Source: JACIYW01 sp014359745
GTDB taxonomy: Bacteria > Pseudomonadota > Alphaproteobacteria > Rhodobacterales > Rhodobacteraceae
NCBI GenBank assembly: GCA_050433985.1
Contig: JBNPWE010000004.1
Coordinates: 212,244-276,243 of the forward strand
Reading direction: 5' to 3'
Length of the DNA: 64,000 nucleotides
Below, in pieces: positions 1 through 9,215 of this stretch. The notes under the pieces are model-generated. The model did no database searches. It had not been told where the DNA came from and saw nothing but the letters and a program-made list of their open reading frames with translations. A program made the translations under genes and the position numbers. The first letter of the stretch is position 1. Every line of letters starts with the position of its first letter.

Positions 1-28
1 AGTGGAGTATTTTTGCCAAGATGAAGCG
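1..28 (-). repeat. Dispersed ATACTC intergenic motif, copy 1
   Basis: Read on the minus strand this is TTCATCTTGGC followed by AAAAATACTCC. It is one of eight related intergenic copies in the window. Further upstream on the same strand is an AAGAAAACGC segment that also precedes the copy near 45.1 kb. It lies downstream of folC. Function unknown. Confidence 0.6.
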
Positions 29-82
29 AAAGTGCGTTTTCTTGTGTGGTGAAAGCGCGGATATGGTTGAGCAAAACCTGCG

Positions 83-1357
83 CTAACCGTTTTCGCGCAG
101 CACCGATCCGGCAAGGTAGAGCGATCCGCAGATCAGTATCCGCGCCGCCGGTTCAAGGCGGGTGATGGCGGCGGTGGCGGTTGCGACGCTCTCGGCCTCA
201 TGCGCGGCAAGGCCCGCGGCGCGGGCGGCGCGGGCGGTTTCGGCGGCGGGCAGCGTTGCCGCCTCGTTCGGGATCGACACCGCGTAAAGGGCGCGGGCAT
301 GGGCGGCCAGGGGTCGCAGATAGCCGCCGATATCCTTGGTGTTGAGCATGCCGCAGATCAGCCAGGTCGGGCGCGGCGGCAGGGCGGCAAGCGTCAGCGC
401 GATTGCCGCACCGGCCGAAGGGTTGTGCCCCCCGTCCAGCCACAGTTCCGCCCCCGGCGCGGCATCAACCAGCGGCCCCTTGCGCAGGCGCTGCATGCGG
501 GCGGGCCAGAATGCGCGGCTGACTGCCGCCTCGCACGCCGCCTCGTTCAGCCGCAGATGGCGCAGCGCGGCGATGGCGATGCCGGCGTTGTCGATCTGGT
601 GCGGGCCGGGCAGGTTTGGCAGCGGCAGGTCAAGCAGGCCGGTTTCATCCTGATAGATCAGCCGCCCGCGATCGGCCCCCACATGCCAGTGCTGGCCATG
701 CGCGATCAGGGGCGCGCCAAGGCGGGCGGCGCGGGCCTCTATCACCTCGAGCCCTTCGGGCGATTGCGGGCCGACCACGCAGGGCACGCCGCGTTTCAGG
801 ATGCCCGCCTTTTCCCCGGCAATTTCGGGCAGGGTTTCACCCAGATAGTGCTGATGATCGATGGACACCGGGGTAATGACCGTCAGCGCCGGGCGCGCGA
901 TGACGTTGGTGGCGTCAAGCCGCCCGCCAAGCCCCACCTCGAGCAAGGTGTAATCGGCGGGGGTGCGGGCGAAGGCCAGCAGGGCGGCGCAGGTCGTGAT
1001 CTCGAAATAGGTGATCGGCGCGCCGCTGTTCACCGCCTCGCATTCCGTCAGCAGCGCCAGGAGCGCGGCCTCGTCGATCAGGTCGCCCGCCACGCGGATA
1101 CGTTCGTGAAACCGCGCCAGATGCGGCGAGGTATAGGCATGGGCCACCTGCCCCGCCCCCTCAAGCCCGGCGCGGATCATTGCCAGCACCGATCCCTTGC
1201 CATTGGTGCCCGCGATATGGATGACGGGCGGCAGCGCCGTTTGCGGGTTGCCAAAGGCGGCGAGCAGCCGCCAGACCCGGTCCAGCGTCAGATCAATCAC
1301 CTTCGGATGCAGGGACATCAGCCGTTCAAGGATGATGTCGGAGGCGGGCGCGGTCAC
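83..1357 (-). CDS. folC: Bifunctional folylpolyglutamate synthase / dihydrofolate synthase
   Basis: Cytosolic ATP-dependent ligase that adds glutamate to dihydropteroate and to folates. The 424-residue protein is full length for the family. It carries the nucleotide loop AGTNGKGS at residues 49-56, LEVGLGGRLDATN near residue 140, and the Mur-ligase-like stretch containing SIDHQHYLG. A C-terminal domain includes LWLDGGHNPSAG. The ATG start overlaps the accD stop by 4 bp, so the two are translationally coupled; accD-folC adjacency is common in proteobacteria. Nothing is odd in the sequence. Confidence 0.95.
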   Translation of the reverse strand: MTAPASDIILERLMSLHPKVIDLTLDRVWRLLAAFGNPQTALPPVIHIAGTNGKGSVLAMIRAGLEGAGQVAHAYTSPHLARFHERIRVAGDLIDEAALLALLTECEAVNSGAPITYFEITTCAALLAFARTPADYTLLEVGLGGRLDATNVIARPALTVITPVSIDHQHYLGETLPEIAGEKAGILKRGVPCVVGPQSPEGLEVIEARAARLGAPLIAHGQHWHVGADRGRLIYQDETGLLDLPLPNLPGPHQIDNAGIAIAALRHLRLNEAACEAAVSRAFWPARMQRLRKGPLVDAAPGAELWLDGGHNPSAGAAIALTLAALPPRPTWLICGMLNTKDIGGYLRPLAAHARALYAVSIPNEAATLPAAETARAARAAGLAAHEAESVATATAAITRLEPAARILICGSLYLAGSVLRENG

Positions 1358-2343
1358 TTTTTGCTGTCGGTGGCGGCAGCGGCCCCGGCAGATTTACCAG
1401 CTATCGCGGCATCGGTCGGCACCGGCGCGGCAGGTGCCTGGGCCGACACCGGATCGGGGGCGGCGGGCGGCGGCAGATCGGCCTTGATCGCCGGGGGCTG
1501 GCCGGTCAGCATGCGGATGATACTGACCAACTCGTCGCGCAACGCCTTGCGGTGGGTCACCCGGTCAAGCATGCCGTGATCGAGCAGGTATTCGGCGCGC
1601 TGGAACCCTTCGGGCAGCTTTTCGCGGATGGTCTGTTCGATCACCCGCGGCCCGGCGAAACAGATCAGCGCGTTCGGTTCGGCGATATGCACATCACCCA
1701 GCATGGCATAGGATGCGGTCACGCCGCCGGTGGTTGGATGGGTCAGCACCACGATATAGGGCAGGCCGGCCTCGCGCAGCATCTCGACCGCCACGGTGGT
1801 GCGCGGCATCTGCATCAGCGACAGGATGCCTTCCTGCATCCGCGCGCCGCCCGCCGCCGAAAACAGCACCAAGGGCCAGCGCCGTTCCACCGCGCGTTCG
1901 GCGGCGGCGATGATGGCATTGCCCACATACATGCCCATCGACCCGCCCATGAAGCTGAAATCCTGCGCCACGGCGACGATCGGCGTGCGGCCCATTTCGC
2001 CCTCGGCGACCAGCATCGCCTCTTTCTCGCCGGTGGCCTTTTGCGCGGCGCGCATCCGGTCGGGATATTTCTTCTGATCGCGGAAATGCAGCGGGTCCGG
2101 CAGGGGTTCGGGCACCTTCACCTCGGTAAAGATGCCGCCATCAAAAAGCGCGGCAAAGCGGGCGCGCGGCGAGATCGCCATGTGGTGATCGCAGGATGTG
2201 CAGACGTAAAGGTTATCCGTCAATTCACGGTGGAACAGCATGGTGCCGCATTCGGGGCATTTGGTCCACAGGTTCTCGGGCACTTCGCGGCGCGAGAACA
2301 GCGAATTGATCGTTGGCCGGACATAGTTGGAAATCCAGTTCAT
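1354..2343 (-). CDS. accD: Acetyl-CoA carboxylase carboxyltransferase subunit beta
   Basis: Beta half of the carboxyltransferase that moves CO2 from biotin-BCCP to acetyl-CoA in fatty acid synthesis; it works with AccA. A four-cysteine zinc ribbon is visible (C29, C32, C48, C51), followed by the crotonase-like carboxyltransferase domain with GGSMGMYVGNAI and GGARMQEG. The last ~40 residues are a low-complexity Ala/Pro tail, typical of Rhodobacterales copies and probably disordered. It is the first gene of a coupled pair with folC. Confidence 0.96.
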   Translation of the reverse strand: MNWISNYVRPTINSLFSRREVPENLWTKCPECGTMLFHRELTDNLYVCTSCDHHMAISPRARFAALFDGGIFTEVKVPEPLPDPLHFRDQKKYPDRMRAAQKATGEKEAMLVAEGEMGRTPIVAVAQDFSFMGGSMGMYVGNAIIAAAERAVERRWPLVLFSAAGGARMQEGILSLMQMPRTTVAVEMLREAGLPYIVVLTHPTTGGVTASYAMLGDVHIAEPNALICFAGPRVIEQTIREKLPEGFQRAEYLLDHGMLDRVTHRKALRDELVSIIRMLTGQPPAIKADLPPPAAPDPVSAQAPAAPVPTDAAIAGKSAGAAAATDSKK

Positions 2344-2425
2344 CGGTGCGCTGCCTCGCGATCAGTGGCCCTTTATGGGGTTCAGATAACCCCCCAACCC
2401 AAGGCCCGCAACCCAAGGAATGCAA

Positions 2426-3304
2426 TCAGACCCGCAGCAGGCGGCGCAACAGCGCCCAAAGCAGGATCAGCGCGATCAGGTCCAGCGCCAGATAGGCCTG
2501 CATCTGCGCCCCGTCGCTGAACGGCAGCCGGAACAGCGCCAGCCCGTCAAGGGGCCCCGGCGTTGCCAGCACCAGAATGGCAAAGGCGTTATTGGCGAAA
2601 TGCAGCCCCCAGCCGGCCCAGAGCGCGCCGGTGCGCGCGGTCAGATCGGCGGCGACCAACCCGAAAAGCCCGGTGACGGCCACCACAAGCCAGGCATTTC
2701 CAAGCCCGTGCTGCGCATCGAAATGCAACAGCCCGAACAAGGCCGATGGACACAGCATCCACACCAGCGGGCTGCGGAACCGGGCGGCAAGCTGCTGTTG
2801 CACATAGCCGCGAAACAGCACCTCTTCGGCCCCGGTCTGGATCAGAAGGCCGGGCAAGGCCAGCGGCAGCCACGCGGCCCAGATGGCGGGGGGCACGCCG
2901 GTTTCGGGGATCTCGAACGGGTACATCAGAATGAAAAACCCCGTCCAGGCCACGAACACCACCGTGGCCGCGATCTGAAACGCGCGCCAGCCACCGGCAC
3001 GCGGGCCAAACAGGCTGGCGATGGGGCGCTTGTGCAACCAGCGCGCCGCCAGAAACGGGCCGATGCCCAGCGCCGTGAAACTGAACAGCAAAACCACCAC
3101 GCCAAGGCGGCTTTGCCCGGTTGCCAGTATGCGAAACCGCTCTGCCCCGTCCTCGGCGCCCATGACGACGCCGATCCAGGCCGCCGCCGCCGCGATCAGC
3201 CCCATGTAAAGCCCCACCGTCAGGACAAGACCGGCCAGAATGCGCCAGATCTGCGGGTAGGCCCGCGCCGGGGCGATATAGTCGTCAAAGGCCTTGCCTG
3301 CCAT
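2426..3304 (-). CDS. CPBP-family intramembrane metalloprotease
   Basis: Integral membrane protein of the CAAX protease/bacteriocin-processing (CPBP, Abi) superfamily. The signature is the glutamate pair in TGAEEVLFRGYVQQQL, then a second motif LLHFDAQHG and a third containing HFANNAF, which together form the presumed metal site. Several hydrophobic segments surround them. I place the start at ATG 3304 (MAGKAFDDYIAP), which has a CAGGA ribosome site upstream; a longer form from 3334 is open but lacks one. The substrate cannot be inferred. It lies alone upstream of accD on the same strand. Confidence 0.85.
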   Translation of the reverse strand: MAGKAFDDYIAPARAYPQIWRILAGLVLTVGLYMGLIAAAAAWIGVVMGAEDGAERFRILATGQSRLGVVVLLFSFTALGIGPFLAARWLHKRPIASLFGPRAGGWRAFQIAATVVFVAWTGFFILMYPFEIPETGVPPAIWAAWLPLALPGLLIQTGAEEVLFRGYVQQQLAARFRSPLVWMLCPSALFGLLHFDAQHGLGNAWLVVAVTGLFGLVAADLTARTGALWAGWGLHFANNAFAILVLATPGPLDGLALFRLPFSDGAQMQAYLALDLIALILLWALLRRLLRV

Positions 3305-3448
3305 GTTGCGCCGTCCTGCCCGCGTGCCCCTCAAGCCCCCTTAGCTAGGGGGATGACGCGTGACCCGCAAGCCCGCAGGCCAAACCCGCTTGCCCCGCCC
3401 CCCGCCGTCGCCTAAGCAATGACAGCCATTGACCGAAGGGAGGCCGCC

Positions 3449-5212
3449 ATGCGCAACCACATATTCGACAAATCGAAACTGCCCAGCCGCCATGTGACCG
3501 AAGGCCCCTCGCGCGCGCCGCATCGCAGCTATTTCTACGCCATGGGTATTTCCGAGGAAGAGATTCACCAGCCCTGGGTCGGCGTCGCCACCTGCTGGAA
3601 CGAGGCGGCACCGTGCAACATCGCGCTGAGCCGTCAGGCGCAGGTGGTCAAGCAGGGCGTCATGGCCGCAGGCGGCACCCCGCGCGAATTCACCACCATC
3701 ACCGTGACCGACGGCATCGCCATGGGGCATGAGGGGATGCGCTCGTCGCTGGCTTCGCGCGAGGCGATCGCGGATTCCGTTGAACTGACCATGCGCGGCC
3801 ATTGCTACGACGCGCTGGTGGGGCTGGCGGGCTGCGACAAATCGCTGCCGGGGATGATGATGGCGATGGTGCGGCTGAATGTGCCGTCGGTGTTCATCTA
3901 TGGCGGCTCGATCCTGCCGGGCAAGGCGCCGCAAAGCGCCGAGATACCCGAAGATTTCCGCACCCGCGACCTGACCGTGCAGGACATGTTCGAGGCGGTC
4001 GGCCGCCACCAGAACGGCAGCATGTCGGACAAGGCGCTTGACATGCTGGAACGGGTGGCCTGCCCGTCGGCGGGCGCCTGCGGCGGGCAGTTCACCGCCA
4101 ACACCATGGCCTGCGTATCCGAGGCGATCGGGCTGGCGCTGCTGAATTCGTCGGGCATGCCCGCCCCTTACGAATCCCGCGATCAATATGGCGAGGCCTC
4201 GGGCCGCGCGGTGATGAACCTGATCGAGCAGAACATCCGCGCCCGCGATGTCGTCACCCGCAAATCGCTGGAAAACGCCGCCCGCGTCGTCGCCTGCACC
4301 GGCGGCTCGACCAACGCCGGGTTGCACCTGCCCGCCATCGCACATGAGGCGGGGATTGACTTCGACCTTTTCGACGTGTGCGAGATTTTCCGCGACACGC
4401 CTTATTTCGTCGATCTCAAACCCGGCGGGCAATTCGTGGCAAAGGATCTCTTTGATGCGGGCGGCATCCCGGTGGTGATGAAGGAATTGCGCAAGGCGGG
4501 CCTCATCCATGAGGATTGCATCACCGCCTCGGGCCGGTCCATCGGCGAGGAGCTTGACCTGATCGACCGCGAGGCCGACGGCCGCGTCATCCACCCCATT
4601 TCCAACCCGATCACCAAGACCGGCGGCGTGGTGGGCCTGAAGGGCAACCTTGCCCCCGATGGCGCTATCGTCAAGGTCGCGGGCATCGCGCCCGAGGATC
4701 AGGTGTTCACCGGCCCCGCGCGCGTCTTCGACAGCGAAGAAGAGGCGTTCGAGGCGGTCCGCGCGCGCGCCTACAAGGAAGGCGATGTGATCGTCATCCG
4801 CAATGAAGGCCCCGCCGGCGGCCCCGGCATGCGCGAGATGCTGGCCACCACCGCCGCCCTGTCGGGTCAGGGCATGGGCAAGAAGGTGGCGCTGATCACT
4901 GACGGGCGTTTTTCGGGTGCCACGCGCGGCTTTTGCGTGGGCCATGTCGGGCCAGAGGCCGCGCATGGCGGGCCAATCGCTCTGTTGCAGAATGGCGACG
5001 TGATCACCATCGACGCGATCAAGGGCGAAATTTCGGTGGCGCTGTCGGATGCCGACCTTGCCGCGCGCAAGGCGGCATGGCCCGGCCCGCGCGAAACCGA
5101 TTATGCATCGGGGGCGCTGTGGAAATACGCGCGCCTTGTCGGGGGCGCACGGCAGGGCGCGGTAACGCACCCCGGTGCCCGGTCTGAAACCCATGTCTAC
5201 ATGGATCAGTGA
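3449..5212 (+). CDS. ilvD: Dihydroxy-acid dehydratase
   Basis: Fe-S dehydratase converting 2,3-dihydroxy-3-methylbutanoate or -pentanoate to the 2-keto acid, the third shared step of isoleucine/valine synthesis. Cluster-binding cysteines are visible in ATCWNEAAPCN, GCDKSLPGM and CPSAGACGGQFTANTM, and the family C-terminal motif DGRFSGATRGFCVGHVGPEA is intact. An upstream in-frame ATG exists at 3419, but AGGGAGG lies directly before the ATG at 3449 (MRNHIFDKSK), which also matches the usual N terminus, so I use 3449 (587 aa). The 3' end overlaps the next gene's start. Confidence 0.95.
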   Translation: MRNHIFDKSKLPSRHVTEGPSRAPHRSYFYAMGISEEEIHQPWVGVATCWNEAAPCNIALSRQAQVVKQGVMAAGGTPREFTTITVTDGIAMGHEGMRSSLASREAIADSVELTMRGHCYDALVGLAGCDKSLPGMMMAMVRLNVPSVFIYGGSILPGKAPQSAEIPEDFRTRDLTVQDMFEAVGRHQNGSMSDKALDMLERVACPSAGACGGQFTANTMACVSEAIGLALLNSSGMPAPYESRDQYGEASGRAVMNLIEQNIRARDVVTRKSLENAARVVACTGGSTNAGLHLPAIAHEAGIDFDLFDVCEIFRDTPYFVDLKPGGQFVAKDLFDAGGIPVVMKELRKAGLIHEDCITASGRSIGEELDLIDREADGRVIHPISNPITKTGGVVGLKGNLAPDGAIVKVAGIAPEDQVFTGPARVFDSEEEAFEAVRARAYKEGDVIVIRNEGPAGGPGMREMLATTAALSGQGMGKKVALITDGRFSGATRGFCVGHVGPEAAHGGPIALLQNGDVITIDAIKGEISVALSDADLAARKAAWPGPRETDYASGALWKYARLVGGARQGAVTHPGARSETHVYMDQ

Positions 5213-5870
5213 TCTGACCGGGTGCGGCCAGCGCGCAGCGGCAGACATCGGGCTGGGCGCGTGGCGCGCCCGGTTCGCGATCGCGGTGGCGCTTGCCGGT
5301 CTTGCGGCCTGCGCGCCGGGCGCCGGTGGCGGCACCACCCGGATCAGCGTCGCCGACGGCGCGCTGACCTTTGCCGCCCCGCGCGGCTATTGCGTGGATC
5401 GCGGCGCGGTGCGCGACGGGCCTGCGGGGGTTTTCGTGCTGTTTGGCAGTTGCGCGGCGCTGGCGCCCGGCCCGTTGTCGCCCGCCCCCCGCCCGCTTGC
5501 CGTGCTTAGCGCCACCGCCTCTGCAAACCGCGCCGGGGCACCGCCGCTGGCGGAATCCTTTCCACGGATGGCCGATTACTTTACGTCCCAGGCCGGGCGC
5601 CGCGCGCTCAGCCGGTCGGGCAACGCCGAAAGCGTGCAGATCCTGCGCGCCTTTGCCCGTGACGGGGCCTTCATCCTGCATCTGCGCGATCAAAGCGGCT
5701 TTGCCGGGCTACGGGCCGCGCCCGAAACCTGGCGCGCGGTGCTTGACATCAACAACCGCGCCGTCACGCTTTCGGTGATTGGGCTGCGCGACGCACCGAT
5801 CAGCCGCGAAGACGGGGAACGGGTGCTGGGCCAGTTCATAAAAAGCGTGCGCGCGGCCAACCAGCGCTAA
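5193..5870 (+). CDS. Putative lipoprotein, function unknown
   Basis: About 225 residues with a basic segment (WRARF), a hydrophobic stretch and a lipobox LAGLAAC, so it is probably an outer-membrane or periplasmic lipoprotein. The hydrophobic stretch lies ~25 residues in from ATG 5193, making the signal unusually long. GTG 5175 is the alternative, even longer start. No better in-frame start lies closer to the lipobox. The body contains conserved-looking GYCVD and DNNRAVTLSVIGL-type segments but no family I can name. Its start is inside the end of ilvD, suggesting co-expression. Confidence 0.7.
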   Translation: MSTWISDLTGCGQRAAADIGLGAWRARFAIAVALAGLAACAPGAGGGTTRISVADGALTFAAPRGYCVDRGAVRDGPAGVFVLFGSCAALAPGPLSPAPRPLAVLSATASANRAGAPPLAESFPRMADYFTSQAGRRALSRSGNAESVQILRAFARDGAFILHLRDQSGFAGLRAAPETWRAVLDINNRAVTLSVIGLRDAPISREDGERVLGQFIKSVRAANQR

Positions 5871-6016
5871 AGCGGGGCTAGCCGAACGGCCACGGCCACA
5901 ATTGTTTCCCTGCGGAAAACCATCTTTACGAATAGTTTTCCGAAATGAAACACTTGTCTGCCAGTCACTGATTGGGCAGGACTGTAACGGAACCAGACAA
6001 CCCGACGGATGGGATC

Positions 6017-6793
6017 ATGACCACAGGCTTTCGCGCCTTCATCGACCGGCTGACAGAACGGCGCACCCGGCGCCGCTGGCAGCAGGCCAGTGAAAACGCG
6101 GCCACGGTCGATCTGGAAACGTTGCGCAGCCAGCGCGCCCGCGCCCGCGCCCTGCACCAGCCTATCCAGCGGTTCCTGCATCAGGCCGAGGGGCGCCTTG
6201 CCCTGCCGCTGATCGATTCGCGCGCCATGCTGCGGCCCGACGGATCGGATTGGGTCTGGCGCCCGGAACTCTGGCGCGGCCCGGTATCGCCGCCCGGACG
6301 GGCCACCGTGCCCAGCCGCACCGCCTTTGGCAGCGGTGCGACGCTGTTTCACGACTGCCAGCACAGCGAGTTGAACCTGCGGCAAGTGCGCAACACCCGC
6401 GAAACCGATCTGGCGCCCTTCGGGGTGCGGCTGGATGTGTTTGGCTTTGACGGCACCTTTCTTTCGCTGGTGATCGATCTGCCGGGCGATATGGCAGGAT
6501 CGGTGCGCCGCAAGCATGTGGTGCGCACCGACATATCTGTGACGCTGGAAAAACCGCTGGAAATCTTTGCCCGCCTCAATGTCAAACATGGGCCGAATGT
6601 CGATCAGGTGGTGCGGGAATTCGCCCGCGATGGCGGCGGCGAACAGATGGTCGAATTCGATCTGGCCTATACGAAGGTCAATGAAAAGCGGGTAGAAAAG
6701 GTCTGGGTCGACCTGATCTTCGAAGACCCAAGGATGAACCAGATCCTGCTCCACGATGTCACCTTCAGCCGCCGCCCGCGCGCCGAGATATAA
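6017..6793 (+). CDS. Uncharacterised Rhodobacterales protein (DUF6478-like)
   Basis: A 258-residue soluble protein starting MTTGFRAFIDRLTERR. It has a basic N-terminal helix region, then a beta-rich body with WVWRPELWRGP, a segment beginning FGSGATLFHDC, and LFHDCQHSELNLRQVRN. I recall this layout from proteins annotated DUF6478 in Rhodobacterales, but that is memory rather than a search. ATG 6017 is chosen over an open upstream ATG (5972) because the upstream residues look non-conserved. It is followed 8 bp later by another family-restricted gene, so a two-gene operon is likely. Function unknown. Confidence 0.75.
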   Translation: MTTGFRAFIDRLTERRTRRRWQQASENAATVDLETLRSQRARARALHQPIQRFLHQAEGRLALPLIDSRAMLRPDGSDWVWRPELWRGPVSPPGRATVPSRTAFGSGATLFHDCQHSELNLRQVRNTRETDLAPFGVRLDVFGFDGTFLSLVIDLPGDMAGSVRRKHVVRTDISVTLEKPLEIFARLNVKHGPNVDQVVREFARDGGGEQMVEFDLAYTKVNEKRVEKVWVDLIFEDPRMNQILLHDVTFSRRPRAEI

Positions 6794-6801
6794 GAGGGCC
6801 C

Positions 6802-7191
6802 ATGGACCGTTCCGAACCCCTGCTAACCGCCACCCGCCTGCGCGCCGGCGTCTGGGAAGCCGAATTGCGCACCGCCGACGGCAGCCCGACCCTGCCAAGT
6901 ATAGAGGTGGTGCATCTGGAAAAACCGCTTGCCGGGGTAGAGGTAATCGCGCTCGATGGCCCGCCCGGCCGCTGGCAATTGCGCGCGCCGGTTCCCGCCG
7001 CCGCCCTGAACGATGGCGTGCAGACCTATCTGATCCGCAACGGCGATAGCGGCAACACCCTGGGCAGTTTTTCGGTGGTCGCGGGAGAACCGCTCGAGGC
7101 CGATCTGCGCGCCGAAATCGACCTGCTGCGCGCCGAACTGGACATGCTGAAAAAGGCGTTTCGGCGCCACTGCCTGGAAACGGGCGGCTGA
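6802..7191 (+). CDS. Small uncharacterised protein with C-terminal coiled coil
   Basis: A 129-residue protein beginning MDRSEPLLTATRLRAGVWE. The first ~95 residues look like one small beta domain with alternating hydrophobic strands. The last ~30 (ADLRAEIDLLRAELDMLKKA) form a heptad-like amphipathic helix that could mediate oligomerisation. GAGGG lies just before the ATG. It follows the preceding unknown gene by 8 bp on the same strand and probably works with it. No family recognised. Confidence 0.75.
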   Translation: MDRSEPLLTATRLRAGVWEAELRTADGSPTLPSIEVVHLEKPLAGVEVIALDGPPGRWQLRAPVPAAALNDGVQTYLIRNGDSGNTLGSFSVVAGEPLEADLRAEIDLLRAELDMLKKAFRRHCLETGG

Positions 7192-7259
7192 CGCGTGCTG
7201 CGCCCATTCAGGCCCGGCCCCCTGACCGCGCGATAAACACAGGCTCATAAACACGGGCT

Positions 7260-7287
7260 CATTTCATCTTGGAAAAAATACTCATTC
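7260..7287 (+). repeat. Dispersed ATACTC intergenic motif, copy 2
   Basis: TTTCATCTTGG followed by AAAAAATACTCATTC, in the gap between two convergent genes. Copy 3 lies 40 bp further on in the same orientation. Confidence 0.65.
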
Positions 7288-7325
7288 TGCCGCGCAACAA
7301 GCGCACGGCAGGAAATCGGCTGTTA

Positions 7326-7356
7326 CCCCCATCCTCTCGAAAAAAATACTCATTCC
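7326..7356 (+). repeat. Dispersed ATACTC intergenic motif, copy 3
   Basis: Variant core CCCATCCTCTCG followed by AAAAAAATACTCATTCC. It shares the 3' half with copy 2 exactly but has the CCTCTCG version of the 5' half, as do copies 4 and 6. Confidence 0.65.
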
Positions 7357-7373
7357 GGCGCCCGCCGTGCGCG

Positions 7374-9212
7374 TCAGCGTTCGGTCAGCTTCAATTCGAT
7401 CCGGCGGTTTTGCGCGCGCGCCTCGGGGGTGTCGCCGGGCGCGACGGGCTGATATTCGCCAAAGCCGGCTGCCGCCAGCCGCTTGGCCGGAAATCCCAGA
7501 TCCTCGATCATGAAGCGCACGACCGAAAGGGCGCGCGCCACGCTCAGCTCCCAGTTGTCGGCGAATTGCCCGACGCCTGACAGGGGTGTCGCATCGGTAT
7601 GGCCATCGACGCGCAAAATCCAGTCGATGCCCGGCGGAATTTCGGCCGCGACCTGGCCAAGCAGGTTCGCCACACCGGCAATCTGCGTGCGCCCCTCGAG
7701 CGAAAGATCGGCCGAGGCCGGGGCAAACAGCACCTCGGACGAAAACACGAACCGGTCGCCGACGATGCGCACCCCTTCACGCCCGGCCAGAACCTCGCGC
7801 AGGCGCCCGAAAAATTCCGACCGGTAGCGTTCCAGCTTCCGGGTTTCCTGTTCCAGCCGCTTGCGTTCGGCCTCTTCCAGTTCGGCGCGGCGGCGTTGTT
7901 CGGCGGCCACGGTGGCCAGGGCTGCGTTCAACTGCGACCCCAGCGCCTTGACCTGCACCTGCGCCTTGCTGTCGCGCTCCTGCACCTCGGAAAGGGTGGC
8001 CTGCAGGGCGCCAAGCTGGCTGCGCAGCGCGGCCACCTGCTGGTTTAGTGCCGCCACCTCGCGCTGGCTTTGGGTCGATCTGGCCTGTTCCTGCGCCAGT
8101 TCACGACGTGCCACCGCCAAAAGCGCCGCGCGTTCCTCGGCCTCGGTCAACTGCCCGGTCAGGGTATCATTCTGGGTTTGCGCCGCCGCCAGCAGGGTCA
8201 GGGTTTCTTCCGCCTTCTGGCGCGCCTGTTCCAGCGACAGGGTCATGGCGGTCAGTTCGGCATCCGACGCGCGCAGGCGTTCGCGCAGCGCCTCGGCGGC
8301 GGCGGCATTGGCAAGCTGCGCCTTTTCCGCCGCGCTCAGCTCGCTCTGGACCGAGGCAAGGCGGGCGCGCAACGCCTCGGCCGCCGCCGCCTCGGCCAGC
8401 CGGGCGCGTTCGGCCTCGGTCAGCGCGGATTGCAGGCTGTCGATCCGGCCGGTCAGATCGCCCAGCGCCTGGTCCTTGCGGGCCACCTCGCCCGACAGAT
8501 CCTGCACCCTGGATTGCGCCGCTTCAAGTCGCGCGAGCGCATCTTGCAGGGATTGCGCCTGCTGTTCGGTCTGCGCGGTGCGTTCGGCCAGCATCGCCTC
8601 GATCGCCTCGCGTTGGGCGGCGGCAAGGCGCGCGGCCTCGGCGCCCGCGTCGATTTCGTCGCGGGCGCGGGCCAGCGCCAGTTGCAGCGCCTCGCGTTCC
8701 GATATCAGTCGCTGTTGCGCCGATTGCAGGTCACTCAGATCGGCGGCCAGTTTGCTGCCCCGTTCGGTGGCGGCATCGCGTTCGGCCAGAAGGCTGGCCA
8801 CCTGCGCCTCGAAATCGGCGATGCGGCCGGTGGCGGCCTGCAAGGCGGCGTTGCGATCGGCCAGATCCCCGCGCAAGGCGCCGATCAGCGCCGCCTGTTC
8901 CTTGGCCTGTTGGCGCGTGTCGGCCAGGGTGGCGCCCAGCGCGCCCAACTCGTCTTCCAGCCGGTCGGATTTCTGGCGTTCCAGGCCCAGCGCATCGGCA
9001 AGGCTCGCCACCTCTGCCGACAGCGATGTCAGTTCATTGCTTTGGCTTTCGATCGTCGAGTCCTGACTGGTGATCACCTCGCGCAGCGCGAATTGCACGA
9101 TCATGAAGATCGACAGCACGAACATCAGCACCAAAAGCAGCGCCGTCATCGCATCGACAAAGCCCGGCCAGATCGACGCATTCATCCGTTGCCCGCCGCG
9201 CCGCAGTGCCAT
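7374..9212 (-). CDS. MotB-like OmpA-domain protein with very long coiled coil
   Basis: A 612-residue envelope protein. A short N terminus precedes one transmembrane helix (about residues 14-42) containing DAMTALLLVLMFVLS, whose acidic residue is placed like the proton-channel Asp of MotB/ExbD-type subunits. About 400 residues of Ala/Glu/Gln/Arg-rich heptads follow. The last ~120 residues are an OmpA-like peptidoglycan-binding domain with DGHTDATPL and GFGEYQP and the typical end NRRIELKLTER. The MotA-like partner is 3 bp upstream. It is probably an inner-membrane motor stator or a cell-wall anchored scaffold; no flagellar genes are nearby. Confidence 0.82.
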   Translation of the reverse strand: MALRRGGQRMNASIWPGFVDAMTALLLVLMFVLSIFMIVQFALREVITSQDSTIESQSNELTSLSAEVASLADALGLERQKSDRLEDELGALGATLADTRQQAKEQAALIGALRGDLADRNAALQAATGRIADFEAQVASLLAERDAATERGSKLAADLSDLQSAQQRLISEREALQLALARARDEIDAGAEAARLAAAQREAIEAMLAERTAQTEQQAQSLQDALARLEAAQSRVQDLSGEVARKDQALGDLTGRIDSLQSALTEAERARLAEAAAAEALRARLASVQSELSAAEKAQLANAAAAEALRERLRASDAELTAMTLSLEQARQKAEETLTLLAAAQTQNDTLTGQLTEAEERAALLAVARRELAQEQARSTQSQREVAALNQQVAALRSQLGALQATLSEVQERDSKAQVQVKALGSQLNAALATVAAEQRRRAELEEAERKRLEQETRKLERYRSEFFGRLREVLAGREGVRIVGDRFVFSSEVLFAPASADLSLEGRTQIAGVANLLGQVAAEIPPGIDWILRVDGHTDATPLSGVGQFADNWELSVARALSVVRFMIEDLGFPAKRLAAAGFGEYQPVAPGDTPEARAQNRRIELKLTER

Positions 9213-9215
9213 GGC

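Noticed and set aside
3341..5338. Minus-strand open frame covering ilvD
   Set aside because: Shadow of ilvD; no motif, improbable composition.
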